From Saururus chinensis (Eukaryota > Streptophyta > Magnoliopsida > Piperales > Saururaceae), in contig CP141147.1 in NCBI GenBank assembly GCA_035235625.1, forward strand, positions 1,898,001 to 1,962,000: 64,000 nt of DNA. The letters are read 5' to 3'. The notes beneath the pieces were generated by a model. That model ran no database searches. It saw only the letters and a program-made list of their open reading frames with translations, and was not told the DNA's origin. Made by a program: the position numbers and the translations under genes. Shown here in pieces: positions 49,780-61,176 of this stretch; position 1 is the stretch's first letter, and each line of letters starts with the position of its first letter.

Positions 49780-50010
49780 TTGACGTTTTGTTAAGGTTTG
49801 CCATATTACTCCCTAAAAAAAATTAATTCCAAGAAACATACTCAAGCACATATATACTCTTCTAATGCTTGTTTATTCAATCCAAAGCTGACAAAATTGA
49901 CGCCCAATGTAAATATTGCCATCCGAAAGAAACCATACAAATCTTTTTCAGTCATTAAATCTTAATTTTTTGATAAATCATATACGTACTGCACAGTTGT
50001 GGCATAAACA
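49780..50010 (+). repeat. Inverted duplicate of 61610-62065
   Basis: The reverse complement of this segment aligns with 61610-62065. Shared blocks are 'gtttatgccaca', 'gatttaa', 'gtatggtttt', 'tgagtatgtttctt' and 'atatggcaaac', in order. The other copy carries an insertion of about 230 bases. Confidence 0.6.
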
Positions 50011-50184
50011 TGGCCTGGCCTAAATTGGTAAAGCAAAGTTCACGCACATGGAACTCTATTGCAAAAGACCAGCCACGACCAAACTCCTGGAGGAAAAATC
50101 AGTTAGTGCTCAATGGTTGATACAATTTATTCAGAGATCTCCAATTCATTTAACCTGGAAATTCTAACATCTGTTAAAACTAAA

Positions 50185-50895
50185 CCAGAGTTCATGTACA
50201 TTAAGGCTAATGGTGGTTTAACAATTTGATTTTATTCATTTTTGTGCTGAATGGATGACTAAATTACTTAATTTTACATTTTAGCTCATTAATTATACAT
50301 TAGAATTATTACATTTGATTATTTGGCCTTTTGAAGAAGAGAATCAGATTATATCAAACTCAATAGGCCTTATAGGGCTTGGATAAAACCCATCGAGTCT
50401 AAAAGAAATGGACTATCCCCTTGTGGTCTCATATCAACCTATTGATAAGGATGCCACTTAGGTCGAGTATATACTAAAACCCCACCCGACCCTAATGGGT
50501 TTGGTTTGGGTTTTTGAATTAGACTCGAATGGCTATTCGGGTCGGATTTGGTTGGTGTTTGATAAAACCCAACCCGAATAAAATTATAAATATAGATTTT
50601 TTATAATTTTCTTTATATTTTAATAAAATCCGATCCTAATGGGTCAGGTTTGGGTTTCCAAATTCAACCCAAATAGCTATTCAGTTTGAATTCAGGTTTA
50701 CCTTTTTTTAAATGGTACTGGGTTTGGGTTTGGCAAAACCTGACCCGAACCCGACTTGGTGGCATCCCTACCTATCGAGAATCAGATTATACGAATCTTC
50801 AATGTCTTTTAGATTTCTTCAAAACATGAGCAACCACTTTCAGTTCCTCGAAGTATAATAGGGTGTTTTTAATGAATGTATAAATTTAAGATTTT
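50185..50895 (+). repeat. Diverged duplicated segment, copy B
   Basis: This is the direct counterpart of 43255-43700, extended by the hAT-like insertion at 50446-50770. Confidence 0.6.
50446..50770. mobile_element. hAT-type MITE, 325 bp
   Basis: The ends are TAAGGATGCCACTTAGGTCG and, on the other strand, TAGGGATGCCACCAAGTCGG. Flanking 8-mers CCTATTGA (50438-50445) and CCTATCGA (50771-50778) form an 8-bp target duplication with one mismatch, as expected for hAT. The inner sequence is rich in gggtttgggttt-type repeats. No coding capacity. Its absence from the related segment 43255-43700 supports insertion. Confidence 0.85.
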
Positions 50896-52889
50896 TTTTT
50901 GCCATGAAAAAAATTATTGCAAAAGCCTCAACAATCCTGACAAAAATCTATTTGCAATGAAATTCATGCCCTAAAGTTTGTCTCAAAATGCACCATACAT
51001 ACAATTTATTGGGATAACTTGCAAATTTCTTACATAAGATAGATTATTGCAATGAAATGATGTCCAATCTAAATGTGTAAAAATCATTGCAAAACACTTC
51101 TTTTGTCCCACATTAATACCTTCATTCAATTGTTTAAAATGAATTAATTTTAGTTCTTTCTAAGAAACCAAATGGAACTATTAATATGAGAAGGAGTGAG
51201 TATATAATAATTTTAAAATTATACTATTTGCAATGACAGTAAAAAAAATTCTAAAAAAAAAGCATATGGATTTTTTGTGACAAAAAATGATCAAATAGAC
51301 TAACTCCTAAAAAAAATTAAAAAATATGAACTATTTGTGGCAACATAAATTCATTGCGATTATACAAAGAAATTTTAAAAATTATTTTTGACAAATAAGA
51401 TCATGGAAAAAACTACTTTCCAAAACAAAAAACATTATGGATGCACTATGGATTAAATTGTTCTTTTTATTGTTTCACACTTTTTCTTTGTCAGAGGTAC
51501 ATTATAGGGTGTTTTTCCTGGATAAGCAGCAAGGCCCCATTTGCCGCCACTTTGGGACAACTGGTGGTGCTCCTTTAGCCATGCTAGTTGATGAAAGTGT
51601 AATGCCCCGCTTTTTCGATTAGTGGCCTGAGATTTGCTGACTTCACCCCTCCTCTCCCATCAGTGCCCAAATTCTTGAAGAAAAGCAGCCTCTTACTGCG
51701 AATATTTGGGAGGTCGAAGTTATTAATAAGGAAGGAGGAGTTGTTCTAGCATATTACAATATGTAAAAATGATAAGGATGCCATAAAGTTGGTGGTAGTT
51801 CTTGTCTTGGAAAGTTTATTGGTGGGTAGAGGGTGGAACAATAAGGTGGACAGGAGATACTTGCAGCTTGTAGATGACCTGGATGGTTTTGATGAGTATC
51901 CTTGGGGAAACCTTTGCTACTGGGACACATTGCGGGGTTTAGAGCAAGTTGTAAGGTCTATGGGCAATGTAAATTACAATATATATGGTTTTGTGCATGT
52001 TGTAACAGTAAGTTTTACTTATTTATTGAATTTGTTAAAACATTTTAGTAATTAACTAATGGAGAGTTATGTTTTAGGTGTGGGCAATGGAGAGGATTCC
52101 GTTGCTGGGGGATTGCTGTGTAAGCAAAACGAGGAGTACTTTTCCTCTTATATGTAGCTGGGCATCTTACAAGAAGCCCAAATTCGATTATCTTGAGGAG
52201 GTGGTTTTTAGTGGGAAGGTATATATTAACTTTTCATTTGTTTAGAATGACTTATGCTATACACATACATGGTACATTTACCTTGCGATATGTATTGATA
52301 CGTAGGTAAAGGTTTTAAAGGCTATAACTGTAGATACTGAGGACAAAGAGTCCAAGACACTTATTCATGAAGCTGCAAGTTTGAAGTCCTTCTTGACGAA
52401 TAAGAGAGTAACATTTACATCATTTGTCAGTCTTCAAACAACTTATGATGGTGAGGATGTAGATGAGAAGTCTACCTCCGATGATGACTCTACTGGGGAA
52501 TGGAATTCCCAAGAGGTGGCTCAATCTTTAGAGGAAGATGTAGATGGGAATTTTATAGTGAAAAGCAAAGTGGCTGGGGAGACTTTCAATTGGAAGGAGG
52601 ATAGAAAGGGGAAACATAGGGTGGGGGATGAGGGTTTGCATGCCACATTGCTTGATATATTGTCTTCCTTAAGAAGGATTGAAAATAAAGTAGATAGATT
52701 GGAGTCAAAGGTTATGAACAAGGCAACTAAGGAAAATGTAAAAAGGCTATGAGGTTTAAGTTTTCTTTACAATTTTGCCAATTGTTATATTTTAATTAAA
52801 ATGAACTGGAATGATGTGTTTGTAGTTGCTTGTTGTTGAAGAAAAATTTTCTTGTCAAATGGATTACGATTTGCCGCATGTTGATGAAG

Positions 52890-53000
52890 TACAGTGTAAA
52901 ACTGTACAACTATACAACTGTAAAACTGGACAACTGGAAAATGGGAAAACTGTAAAACTGTAAAATGGTAAAACTGTACAAGTGTAAAACTAGAACACTT
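52890..53000 (+). repeat. AACTG-motif cluster A
   Basis: About ten copies of AACTGTAAA/AACTGGAAAA-like units are spaced 8-14 bases apart, in the forward sense, in a non-coding interval between exons. Confidence 0.8.
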
Positions 53001-53049
53001 GAACACTGTAAAACTGTTCTATTTTTTCTTCGTTGTGTTTATGTAGAAT

Positions 53050-53660
53050 GTGGTTAAAGAGATGGATGGAGAGGCGAAAAAGGCGGTGGATGTGGAGGAT
53101 GAAGAGGAGGACGATGAGGTAGAGGCTGAGGATGAGGGGGAGGAGGAGGAAGAGGAGGAGGAGGAGGAGGAGGAGGAGGAAGAGGATGAGGAGGAGGAAG
53201 AGAAGGAAGAGGAGGAAAAGGAGGAGGAGGAGGAGGAGGGGAAGGAGGCTAGGAAGATAAAGAGGAAGAGAAAGATGATGGTATGGAGGTGGAGGAGGAG
53301 GAGGATGAAGAGAAAGAGGAGGAGATGGAGGAAGAGGAAGAGGAAGAGGAGGAAGAGCATGAGGAGAATGAGGAGGAAGAGGAGGAGGAGGCTGAGAAGG
53401 AGAAGGAGGAGGCTGATAAGGGGGAGGAGGCTGAGAAGGAGAAGGAAGAGAAGGGGGAGGATGCAAAGAGGCTGAGAAGGAGAAAGTGGATGAGGCTGAT
53501 AAGGAGGAGAAGGCTGAGAAGGAGAATGAGGAGAAGGGGGAGGATGCAAAGGAGGAGGAGGAGGCAGCTGAGAAGGAAAAGGAGGAGGAGAAGGGAGAAG
53601 ATGTAAAAGAGAAGGAGGAGGATGGGGGTGTCATCGGGACTATTGTTGCCGTTGAGGTAC
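53050..53660 (+). repeat. Glu/Lys-rich GAG-GAA low-complexity coding tract
   Basis: Runs of gaggag/gaggaa code for long acidic stretches. The acidic sense is in frame 1 to about 53270, frame 3 to about 53475 and frame 2 afterwards (for example KEKEEEKGEDVKEKEEDGG). This implies two indels within the repeat. It belongs to the Ulp1-type pseudogene. Antisense ORFs of Ser/Leu/Pro (52990-53692) are shadows. Confidence 0.75.
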
Positions 53661-54419
53661 AGATAATTTTTGGTTATTGAAGGTACTTGCATAGAACAAA
53701 AACTAATAATTTTCTTATCTTCCTATGTAGGACGAAGAAGAGGACAATAAGCCTTTGAGTCAGCATAAATTGAAAATTGCACCAGCGGGAAGGGTGAGGG
53801 CTAAGAGTAAATATCGAAAACCCCCTACACAAACCCACAAAAAAAGGGAAAAAAAGAAAGGCCACTGAGAAGTATATGGATATGTGCCCTGAACCCCTAA
53901 AGGTTGATACCTCTACCATGAAGAAGGTGAAGAGCAATAAATTGCTCATGCTAAGCGAGGCTGCCCAACTGGATTTTACTAACTTAGTTTCATTTGGGGC
54001 AACAGAGGAAGACAAGTTAAATAAGTTTTTAGAGAAGGGTGCGAAGAAAAGAGTTCATTTGTTATTATTCCAAATGGGGACCTTTAAATTTAATACTATT
54101 TACTTGGCATTGTATTTGATTTGAGGGTTGGTATTTGTAATAAGCATATATGCAGACCTTGGGGGCTCTCTAATAACCCCAGCATTATTGAAGGTTATTA
54201 CAAACCCTCGGAGATGGCTAGGAGATGAAGTATGTGTATTGATTTATGTCATTTTAATATACGTTTGTAAGAGCTAAGAAGGAATATGTATTAATCTAAT
54301 GTGTTTTTGTTTCTATATAGCACATTGATGCTTATGTCACACTCTTGGGCAACAATAGGCCTCAATGGGTGAGGGACCAAACATTCCACTAAGTGCATTT
54401 CCTGGTAAGTCATCATTTT

Positions 54420-54535
54420 TTAAAATACACTAAACTCTGAACTGTGAAATGTATAACTATTAATAGGACAATGGATAACTGTCAATAGGATAGTGGATAA
54501 CTGTAAGGATGAAAGTTAATTTACTGTAATGTGTT
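54420..54535 (+). repeat. AACTG-motif cluster B
   Basis: Several forward copies of aactgtgaaa, ggataactgtcaata and ggataactgtaag occupy the intron just before the Ulp1 catalytic exon. Confidence 0.65.
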
Positions 54536-55554
54536 TGCAGAGATTGCTTGTGCGTGACTGCAAGGATACAATGGATAAGTGGGTGGAATTCGAAAATGCA
54601 CATGGCAAGCTGCCAGATTTAGGCGAATGGGCCGACATGTGGACATCAGTCCCAGACTCTTTGAAGAGTTTTTTGAGTGTCAAAGGAAAATAATTTTTAG
54701 AATTTTCACATCATTACTTCCCACTCAATGTCAGCAACAATCATTGGATTTTGGTGGTGCTCCGTATATGGGAAGCTGATATTTAGATTTTTGACCCTCT
54801 TTACTCAGGAAAGGAGTTGGAAAAGTATGGCATTGTGGTGGGCAAGCTGCAGGTCCTTATACCTTTAATCCTCTATAAGTTTGGATGGTTAGAGTGTGCC
54901 AAATGGTGGACGATGGATATTGTGGAGGTAGTAGGTCACCCCAAACAGTTTAACTGTGATGATTGTGGTGTTCTTGTATGCTTATACATGTGATATTTGT
55001 CACATTGATATGCATTTGACTTCACTGGTGAGGGCGTGCCTCGGCTAAGGAAGTTACTTGCTTACTAGTTATGGACAAAAAAAGGGTTACGATACGAATT
55101 TAGTCATTCATTAATTATTTTCTTTTCATAACATTTAATTGAGGGCTTTACTAATGCAGCTGTTGAACCCTTTTTTCAGAGGATGACAATGGCCTTCCGG
55201 AGACATAGAAGCAACCATAAACCCTACCAAATGTTGAAGCACAAACAACACTCAATATATTTAATTAAAAATGTTCAGATGTTGTTCAATGTTCAATGTA
55301 ATGGTGTATTTAGATATTGTTCTTTTAAATATATTGAGTGTTCAACCATAAACCCTGCCAAGTGTTCAATGTTTTTGAATTTAAAAATACTAAGAACACA
55401 CATTCAGATATTGTTCTTTTATGGTGTATTCAGATGGATATTGTCTGCAGATGGTTATTTTATGGTGTATTAAAATAATGGGATGCACAAATGATCAATT
55501 TAAAGAAAACCATACTACTAACATAATGGGATGCACCATGGACATTGCATCTAA

Positions 55555-55645
55555 ACGGGAATACTGGGAAGTGGTCAACTGCAAGCGGGGAATTGGAAAA
55601 CGTCCGGCTGGGAACTGGAAAATGGAAAAGTTTCATTGCAAGCAG
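55555..55645 (+). repeat. AACTG-motif cluster C
   Basis: Sparse forward copies (caactgcaag, ggaactggaaaatgg, attggaaa) lie in the non-coding stretch after the Ulp1 gene. Confidence 0.55.
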
Positions 55646-55825
55646 AGAAAATGGCAAATTGGAAAGTACAAAAGTATACAGTAAACCTGGAAAGACAAAG
55701 AGAGACAAATTGTACTTGTACACCGTTCATATACACAAGAATACCTTTTCTCTTAAGGTATGTATTATAGACGTAATATAACCGATGTAGGTTTTTCCCG
55801 TCGAGATGTCATATGATGAAGGAGA

Positions 55826-55882
55826 GGGTAGTTCAGTCCAAAGCCTTCCCACATTTGCATGTTCCCACGTGAGAAAGTCTAC
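55826..55882 (+). repeat. 57-bp repeat with CACGTG, copy 1
   Basis: It aligns with 61177-61233: gggta.ttcagtc.aaagc, then gttcccacgtga..aagtctac. The shared CACGTG is a G-box. It may be a MULE sub-terminal sequence, since gggtatttcagtcaaaa resembles the conserved outer bases of many MULE ends. Confidence 0.6.
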
Positions 55883-56211
55883 ATCATATGACAACCCGAC
55901 CCGACGCGAGTCCTTTTCAAATACGGTCGCTCAGTCCAGGAAAATGTCTTCATCTTCTCTGGTACGACTTCATCCTGCGATGGTTTTATCTCCAATCAGG
56001 CTTCCTACCTGGGTTGGTTAATCTTTCGACCTAGTTTTGTTTGCACATTTGTTTCCTTCTTCATGACTTTTCTTGGGCACGTCTCAACTTACAGCTCCGT
56101 ATAGTCATTTCATAGTTTATGATAAGAAATGTGTTACAAGATGAAAAAAGGTATTTTGGGTTGGTTATATATTGGTCATTTCGTAGTTTATGATAATAAG
56201 ATTTCTGGCTA

Positions 56212-56297
56212 ATTGGAAAACTAAATATGGGAAACTGAAAAATGGGAAGACTGGATAACTGAAAAACTGGAAAAGTAGACAACTGGATTACTGATAT
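56212..56297 (+). repeat. AACTG-motif cluster D
   Basis: Forward copies gggaaactgaaaa, gactggataactg, aaaaactggaaaag and gacaactggattactg lie directly upstream of the transposase-related region. Confidence 0.75.
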
Positions 56298-56311
56298 GAT
56301 ACAAGAAGAGC

Positions 56312-59300
56312 ATGGAAAGGGATACACAAAGTTTGTTGTGTGTTTGGGACGTACATTGTGATGCAAGTTGTAGGAAATATAATTGCGACAATGCAAAATC
56401 AAAACTAATTAAAGTTCCATGGATGGTGACTTATGTTGCTATCTTGGATATGTTGTATGAAGTGTGTAAATGGTCAAAGAAAGAGTACTTATTAAAGTTA
56501 AGTTTCATATATCCTATTGCAGTGCCTATTTACCTTACACCTTCTCAAATAAATAATGATGGAACTCTATATTGCTTCCTTCGAGAGAATAAGCTAAGAT
56601 CGAATGAAATACCATTTATGATAACTAAAAGAAGAAAAGAGAATATTATTGAAGGGAATATTAGTGTCAAAGTGCCAAAATGGCATGAGATGAGAAGAAA
56701 AAGTGCAAAGTGGGCGGAGAATATAGGAAGCAGAGGAGCCATGTGGGAAGAGAAGGGCACATTTTCTAGTGTACCATACAACACAACTGTCAATCTCAGT
56801 TGTGATGAAGATAAACTCTAATTAGATTAGCTATTTCATTTAGAGGAGGAGAGTAGGATGAAGAAAACACAAACCTCCCGAATTGATATTGAGACAAAAG
56901 CAACACTCGATGACCTTGCAAGTGGAAAGGAAAATTTCGATATCGATTCAAGCATTAATGAGTATGTCCCAAACACGAATATAGATGACTTTCAATTTGG
57001 TTAGGTTCCTTATTATGCTTCACCATCAGCATATGAAGATGATCATATAGGAGAGGAGAATAATGGTGTAGAAGAACATGATATTAGTGCTCCAACACCC
57101 GAAAATCAGCCTTCTCCTAATGATGAAAGGTACAGTCAATATGGTGAATATATTTTGTAAGTATATATTATGTATGCATATATGTATGAGACTATTGATA
57201 TAAACTATATTGTGCAGATCAAATGGAAGCAACTATAGTCAGCATCCTTCTATTGATGAAGAAGTGGAAAACATAGATAGTCCAAAAATATCAGTTCCAA
57301 TTGCAGTTCCATTTCCAGTTGAAAGAATGTAAGTTTCTTTTTTAGTTTGGCAGTTTTTCAGTTCCGTAGTTTTACAGTGTGGCAATTTTTCCATTTGGCA
57401 GTTGTTCAGTTTGGCCATTTTTTAGTTTGGCAGCGTTTCAGTGTGTGGGCAGTTATTCTTTTTGGCAACTTTTACTTTTGGCACTTATTCAGTTTGTAAG
57501 TTTGTTTTTTAAGTTTGACAGTGTATCAGTGTGTGGCAGTTTAATAATTTACACTTATAATTTTTAGGAAGAATAAGAGATGGAGACTTGATGAAGAACC
57601 CCCAAGTTTGACCTACAAAATGGACATTACTGGGGAGGATCCCTATGTAAATAATGACTTTGGTGTTAAATTAGGGAAGGTTTATGATCGAGAAACGATC
57701 AAAATTTGTCAACAGTTCAAGGACAAAGCAATGCTTCAACTTCAACTTCACAACATGGCCATGTACACCAAGTTTTAGTTTAAGGTTATATATTCAAATA
57801 AATCAAGGTATACAATCAGATGTGTTGTTGAGGACTACCCGTAGAGACTACATGCCTCAAGAATTAGTGGATGTTTCATGTTCAAAGTGAAGGAAATGAA
57901 TTCAGTACATATATGTTCGAAGGCATTACTTGGTGAAGATCATTGTCAAGCAAAAAGTGGGATTATCGCTGATGCTATATACAGTCGTATGGAGGGACGT
58001 GGGTCTTACACACCAGACGATATAAAAAAAGATATTAATGTCAAGTATGGAGTTTCCATAAGTTACCGTAAGGCTTGGAAGGCTAAAGAGGCCGCTGTGG
58101 AGAAGTTGAGGGGAACGTTTGAGGAGTCTTATGCAGACCTTCCAGCATATCTACACCAATTGGAAAGGATGAATCCAGGGATTACCACAAATATCCAATA
58201 CGGCATTAGAGACAAATCTTTACAAAGGTGTTTTGTATCATTTGGTGTGTGCGTTGAGAATTTCAAGAGGCACATGCATAAGGTAATTGCTATAGATGAC
58301 ACACATTTAAAAGGACGGTACAAAGGAATTTTATTTGTCGCATTAACTTTGGATGGTGACAATCACTTGTACCCCATTGCATTGGGGATAGGAGAACCAA
58401 GAAACAACGACTCATGGGAGTGGGTCCTTAAACTTCTGAAGCATGTCCTAGGCCACCTTGAAGGGCTGGTTATCATCATGTGTGGTCTAATATGTATGCA
58501 AAATTCAAAGATACAGGTCTCTCGCCCCACTTCTACATTGCAGGAAAGACAAACCGGCCACAGATATTTGACGAACAAATGACCATCATACAAAGGATTA
58601 ATCCAGATGCGTACAAGTGGTTAATGGATGTAGATGTAGGAAAATGGGCAAATGTACACTTTCCCGGGAAGAGGTATAATGTTGTGACTTCTAATGGGTG
58701 TGAAAGTTTGAACTCCATGATTAAAGAGCATTGGGAATATACAATTTTAGTCATATTAGAGGGTATACGCTTAAAGAAGAAGATATGTAGTATCAACGTA
58801 TCATATGTGCAGGGAAGTGGACTAGTGAATTAACCTTGTGGGCAGAAAATGAGATTGAGGCAATGGTTAAGGAAGCACATGCACTTGCATGCTATCCTAT
58901 CATTGCACATGAGTTTTATATGAAGTCGTATCCATATGATGATAAAGTTGATTTGGGAGCTAGGACATGCACCTGTGGGAAAATCTAGGCCATGGGTCTA
59001 CCGTATGAACATGCACTGCCTGCATGCTCAAAAAGACACATTGATTATCATGCATATTGTTCCCCATTTTACAGGGCTGATACATATAAGGAGGTTTACA
59101 AGTGCTACATATACCCTGTTCTACATAAAGGTCAATGGGAAACACTGGATTTTATAAGAGCAATTCAATTGAAGCCTCCACATTCAAGGATTCCGGCCGG
59201 ACAACCGAAAAAGAAGCGAATACTCTCACACGACACAGAAAAGAGAACCGTGAAGTGTAGTAAATGTAAGGGGTTTGGCCATAATAGGTCTACTAGTCAG

Positions 59301-59366
59301 TTCCCAGTTAGGCATCATGAGAGCAATGACAATGAAGACAGTAGTAGAATAGATATAGGAAAGTGA
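56312..59366 (+). pseudogene. Mutator-like (MULE) transposase, decayed
   Basis: Segments in order: a PB1-like N-terminal region (VPWMVTYVAILDMLYEVCKW, about 56430); an acidic linker exon (56830-57158); the MuDR N-terminal DNA-binding region split over two frames (57590-57890, including KVIYSNKSRYTIRCV); and the FAR1/MURA catalytic region with AIDDTHLKGRYKG (about 58290) and LDGDNHLYPIALG. Next come CESLNSMIKEHW (about 58700), a SWIM zinc finger (CTCGKI then a stop, then MGLPYEHALPAC at about 58970-59020), and a CCHC-like knuckle CSKCKGFGHNRSTS (about 59253) lacking its last Cys. Stops and frameshifts occur, and the stretch after EGLVII is missing a conserved segment (see findings). It is not functional. 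Similar transposases make 9-bp target duplications. Confidence 0.88.
57345..57560 (-). repeat. AACTG-motif cluster E, reverse sense
   Basis: Repeated tttttcagtt, tttggcagtt and gttgttcagt units lie in a non-coding gap of the transposase gene. Read on the minus strand they are AACTG(A/C)CAAA-like, the opposite sense to clusters A-D. Confidence 0.7.
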
Positions 59367-59504
59367 CAAGTCCCTTATGCAAATAAGAAAAAAACAAAAA
59401 CTCCTTGCAATATGATACATGTTTAGCTAAAAATGTATTTTTGTGGATATGAAAGGTGTACAAGGACAGTTTTTTGTTTATATTATGTTTTTTCGTGAGT
59501 TTAT

Positions 59505-59675
59505 CATGTTTCTGTTTCCAATTTGACAGTTTCATCGCTTTACATTTTTCGTTTTCTAGTTACCAGCTTTTAGTTTCCTAGTTTCCGGTGTTACAGTTGC
59601 CAGTTTTCCCATTTCCAGCTTTCCAGTTGTCCCGTTGCCAGTGTTACAGTTGCCAATTTTCTAGTTTCCAGCTAG
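59505..59675 (-). repeat. AACTG-motif cluster F, reverse sense
   Basis: Dense ttccagtt, ttgccagtttt, ccagttgtc and gttacagttgccag units lie downstream of the transposase. Reverse sense. Confidence 0.75.
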
Positions 59676-59872
59676 GTCCATTATTACATCTCTTTATGTG
59701 ATACAAAATTTGCACATTTGTGTGATAGAAAATGGAAACGACCAAGAACTGAATTTCTTGTATTAGTATTTTTAATAAAACATAAGACAACTATCTGAAC
59801 ATAATTCAAAAATATTGAATTGAGTTTTATGATAGCGAAGATGCATTTCATAATTCTACTTTCGTCACCACG

Positions 59873-60221
59873 AGAACTAAGCATAGATGAAGTCTAACTT
59901 TGGAGCTCCAGGAAGACATCAGCTCAGCGCAGCTATCATGCAATTAACTGGGGGATCACAGGCGGAACACGTCTCAATTGGGGATCTTCCTCACTGACGT
60001 CAGTGAGAATAGCCTATGCCAATTCCTGTCAGTGCACTATAATTTTATGTTATGCTGAGAGAAATTTTCATAGACCAATTGGCTGCCATCTGTGAGGAAG
60101 ATCCTCAATTGAGACATGCTCCACCTACTGTGATCCCCTCGTTGATCGCATGATAGCGGAGCTGAGCTGATGTCTAGGCTTCTTGGAGATCCAAAGTTAG
60201 ACAACATCTATGCTTAGTTCT
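59873..60221. repeat. Long hairpin (fold-back), 122-130 nt arms
   Basis: Arms 59873-59994 and 60092-60221 are near-complementary with few gaps, separated by a 97-base loop. Outer ends pair as agaactaagcatagatg. Inner ends pair at tcttcctcac. It could be a MITE or a young hairpin small-RNA locus. No known microRNA is recognised. Confidence 0.8.
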
Positions 60222-60461
60222 ATGTCTCCGGAAGGGCGTTGTCATCTTCTTCATATAGCTTATTCGGTAGTTTCCCCTCTCTGATTTTTTTCCATGCAGC
60301 CTTTGACATTTCCTACACAAAGATGTTAAATTAAAAATTAATCAACTGGGAATATACATATATTGTATAATCAAACTATTAATATATGAAAAAGATAATG
60401 CCTAAAAAAATAAATTAATGCTCACTAATCAAGCTCTTTATTATCTAGAAGATCCAGTTTT

Positions 60462-60705
60462 ATGGTTTTCTAGTGTTATAGTTTTCCTGTTTTATAGTTT
60501 TCCGGTTGTAGGTGGAATTCCTAGTATATAGTTTTCTCGATTTATAGTTTTCAAGTGTTTTAGTTGTCCAATTTTATATGTTTCCAGTTATTCAGTTTCA
60601 TACTTTTCCACTTATTTTACGGCCAATGAGCAGTAAAATTTCTGTCAATTTCCAATTTTTCAGTTCTACAGTTTTCCAGTTGTGTAATTATTCAGTTCAC
60701 AGTTG
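60462..60705 (-). repeat. AACTG-motif cluster G, reverse sense
   Basis: Repeated tatagttttcc, gttttccggttg, tttccagttattcagt and acagttttccagttg units. Reverse sense, non-coding. Confidence 0.75.
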
Positions 60706-60849
60706 CATATTAATATTTATCATACAATTTCGTCACAACGGTCAATTTGAGACTAATTCATGCTTAATCATCCAAAAAATTAAACACATTAATCATTACG
60801 TACTAATCACAACAAGCAATTTGTAACAACTTAATGTAAAATACTTTCA

Positions 60850-60995
60850 TGAGGGCGAGATGAGGGCAGTGAGGTCGAGGTCGAGTTGAGGCAGTGCAGT
60901 CGAGAGCGAGGGCGAGATGAGGGTAGTGAGGGCGAGATGAGGGTAGTGAGGGCGAGTTGAGGGCAGTGAGGGCGAGTTGAGGGCAGTGAGGGGGA
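60850..60995 (+). repeat. 20-bp minisatellite
   Basis: About seven units of gagggcgagatgagggtagt, the clearest in phase at 60908-60987. The minus-strand ORFs 60831-61140 are translations of this repeat and its flank. Confidence 0.85.
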
Positions 60996-61176
60996 TAGAT
61001 GAAGTCGGAAATGACAAAGAGGAGCAGATAGCGAGGGCGACGAACAGATGCTCTCCGGGAAATAGAGGTGGTGAGGGAGACGAATAGCTGCTCTCCAAGA
61101 AGTCTTGGTGGCGAGGGAGACGAAGAGACACACCATTCACCGAGGAGTCTACTTCGGGGAGTGTCTACTTTGGGGA

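Larger units (their letters stand above)
51760..55069 (+). pseudogene. MULE-borne DUF1985/Ulp1-type protease gene, decayed
   Basis: Early exons join in phase: about 51760-52007, 52078-52218 and from 52306. They contain KVDRRYLQLVDDLDGFDEYP and PWGNLCYW, a DUF1985-like signature, then a Ser/Asp-rich segment and a coiled coil near 52650. A Glu/Lys-rich stretch (53050-53660) shifts frame twice. Later exons include HIDAYVTLLGNNRPQWV (from about 54322) and the Ulp1-like core: catalytic His in NNHWILVVLRIWEAD (about 54736), Asp in IFDPLYSGKE, and the Gln and Cys of QFNCDDCGVLVC (about 54950). In-frame stops after the NFH-like segment, after VKGK and before IFDP show that it is dead. Ulp1 proteins remove SUMO. 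In Kaonashi-type MULEs such genes are carried by the transposon and are not host genes. Exon borders in the second half are approximate. Confidence 0.75.

Noticed and set aside
51437..51622. 61-codon ORF as the first exon of the Ulp1-type gene
   Set aside because: It does not resemble the N-terminal part of DUF1985 proteins, and stops separate it from the 51760 exon.
52990..53692. Ser/Leu/Pro ORFs antisense to the acidic tract
   Set aside because: Shadow frames of the gaggaa repeat.
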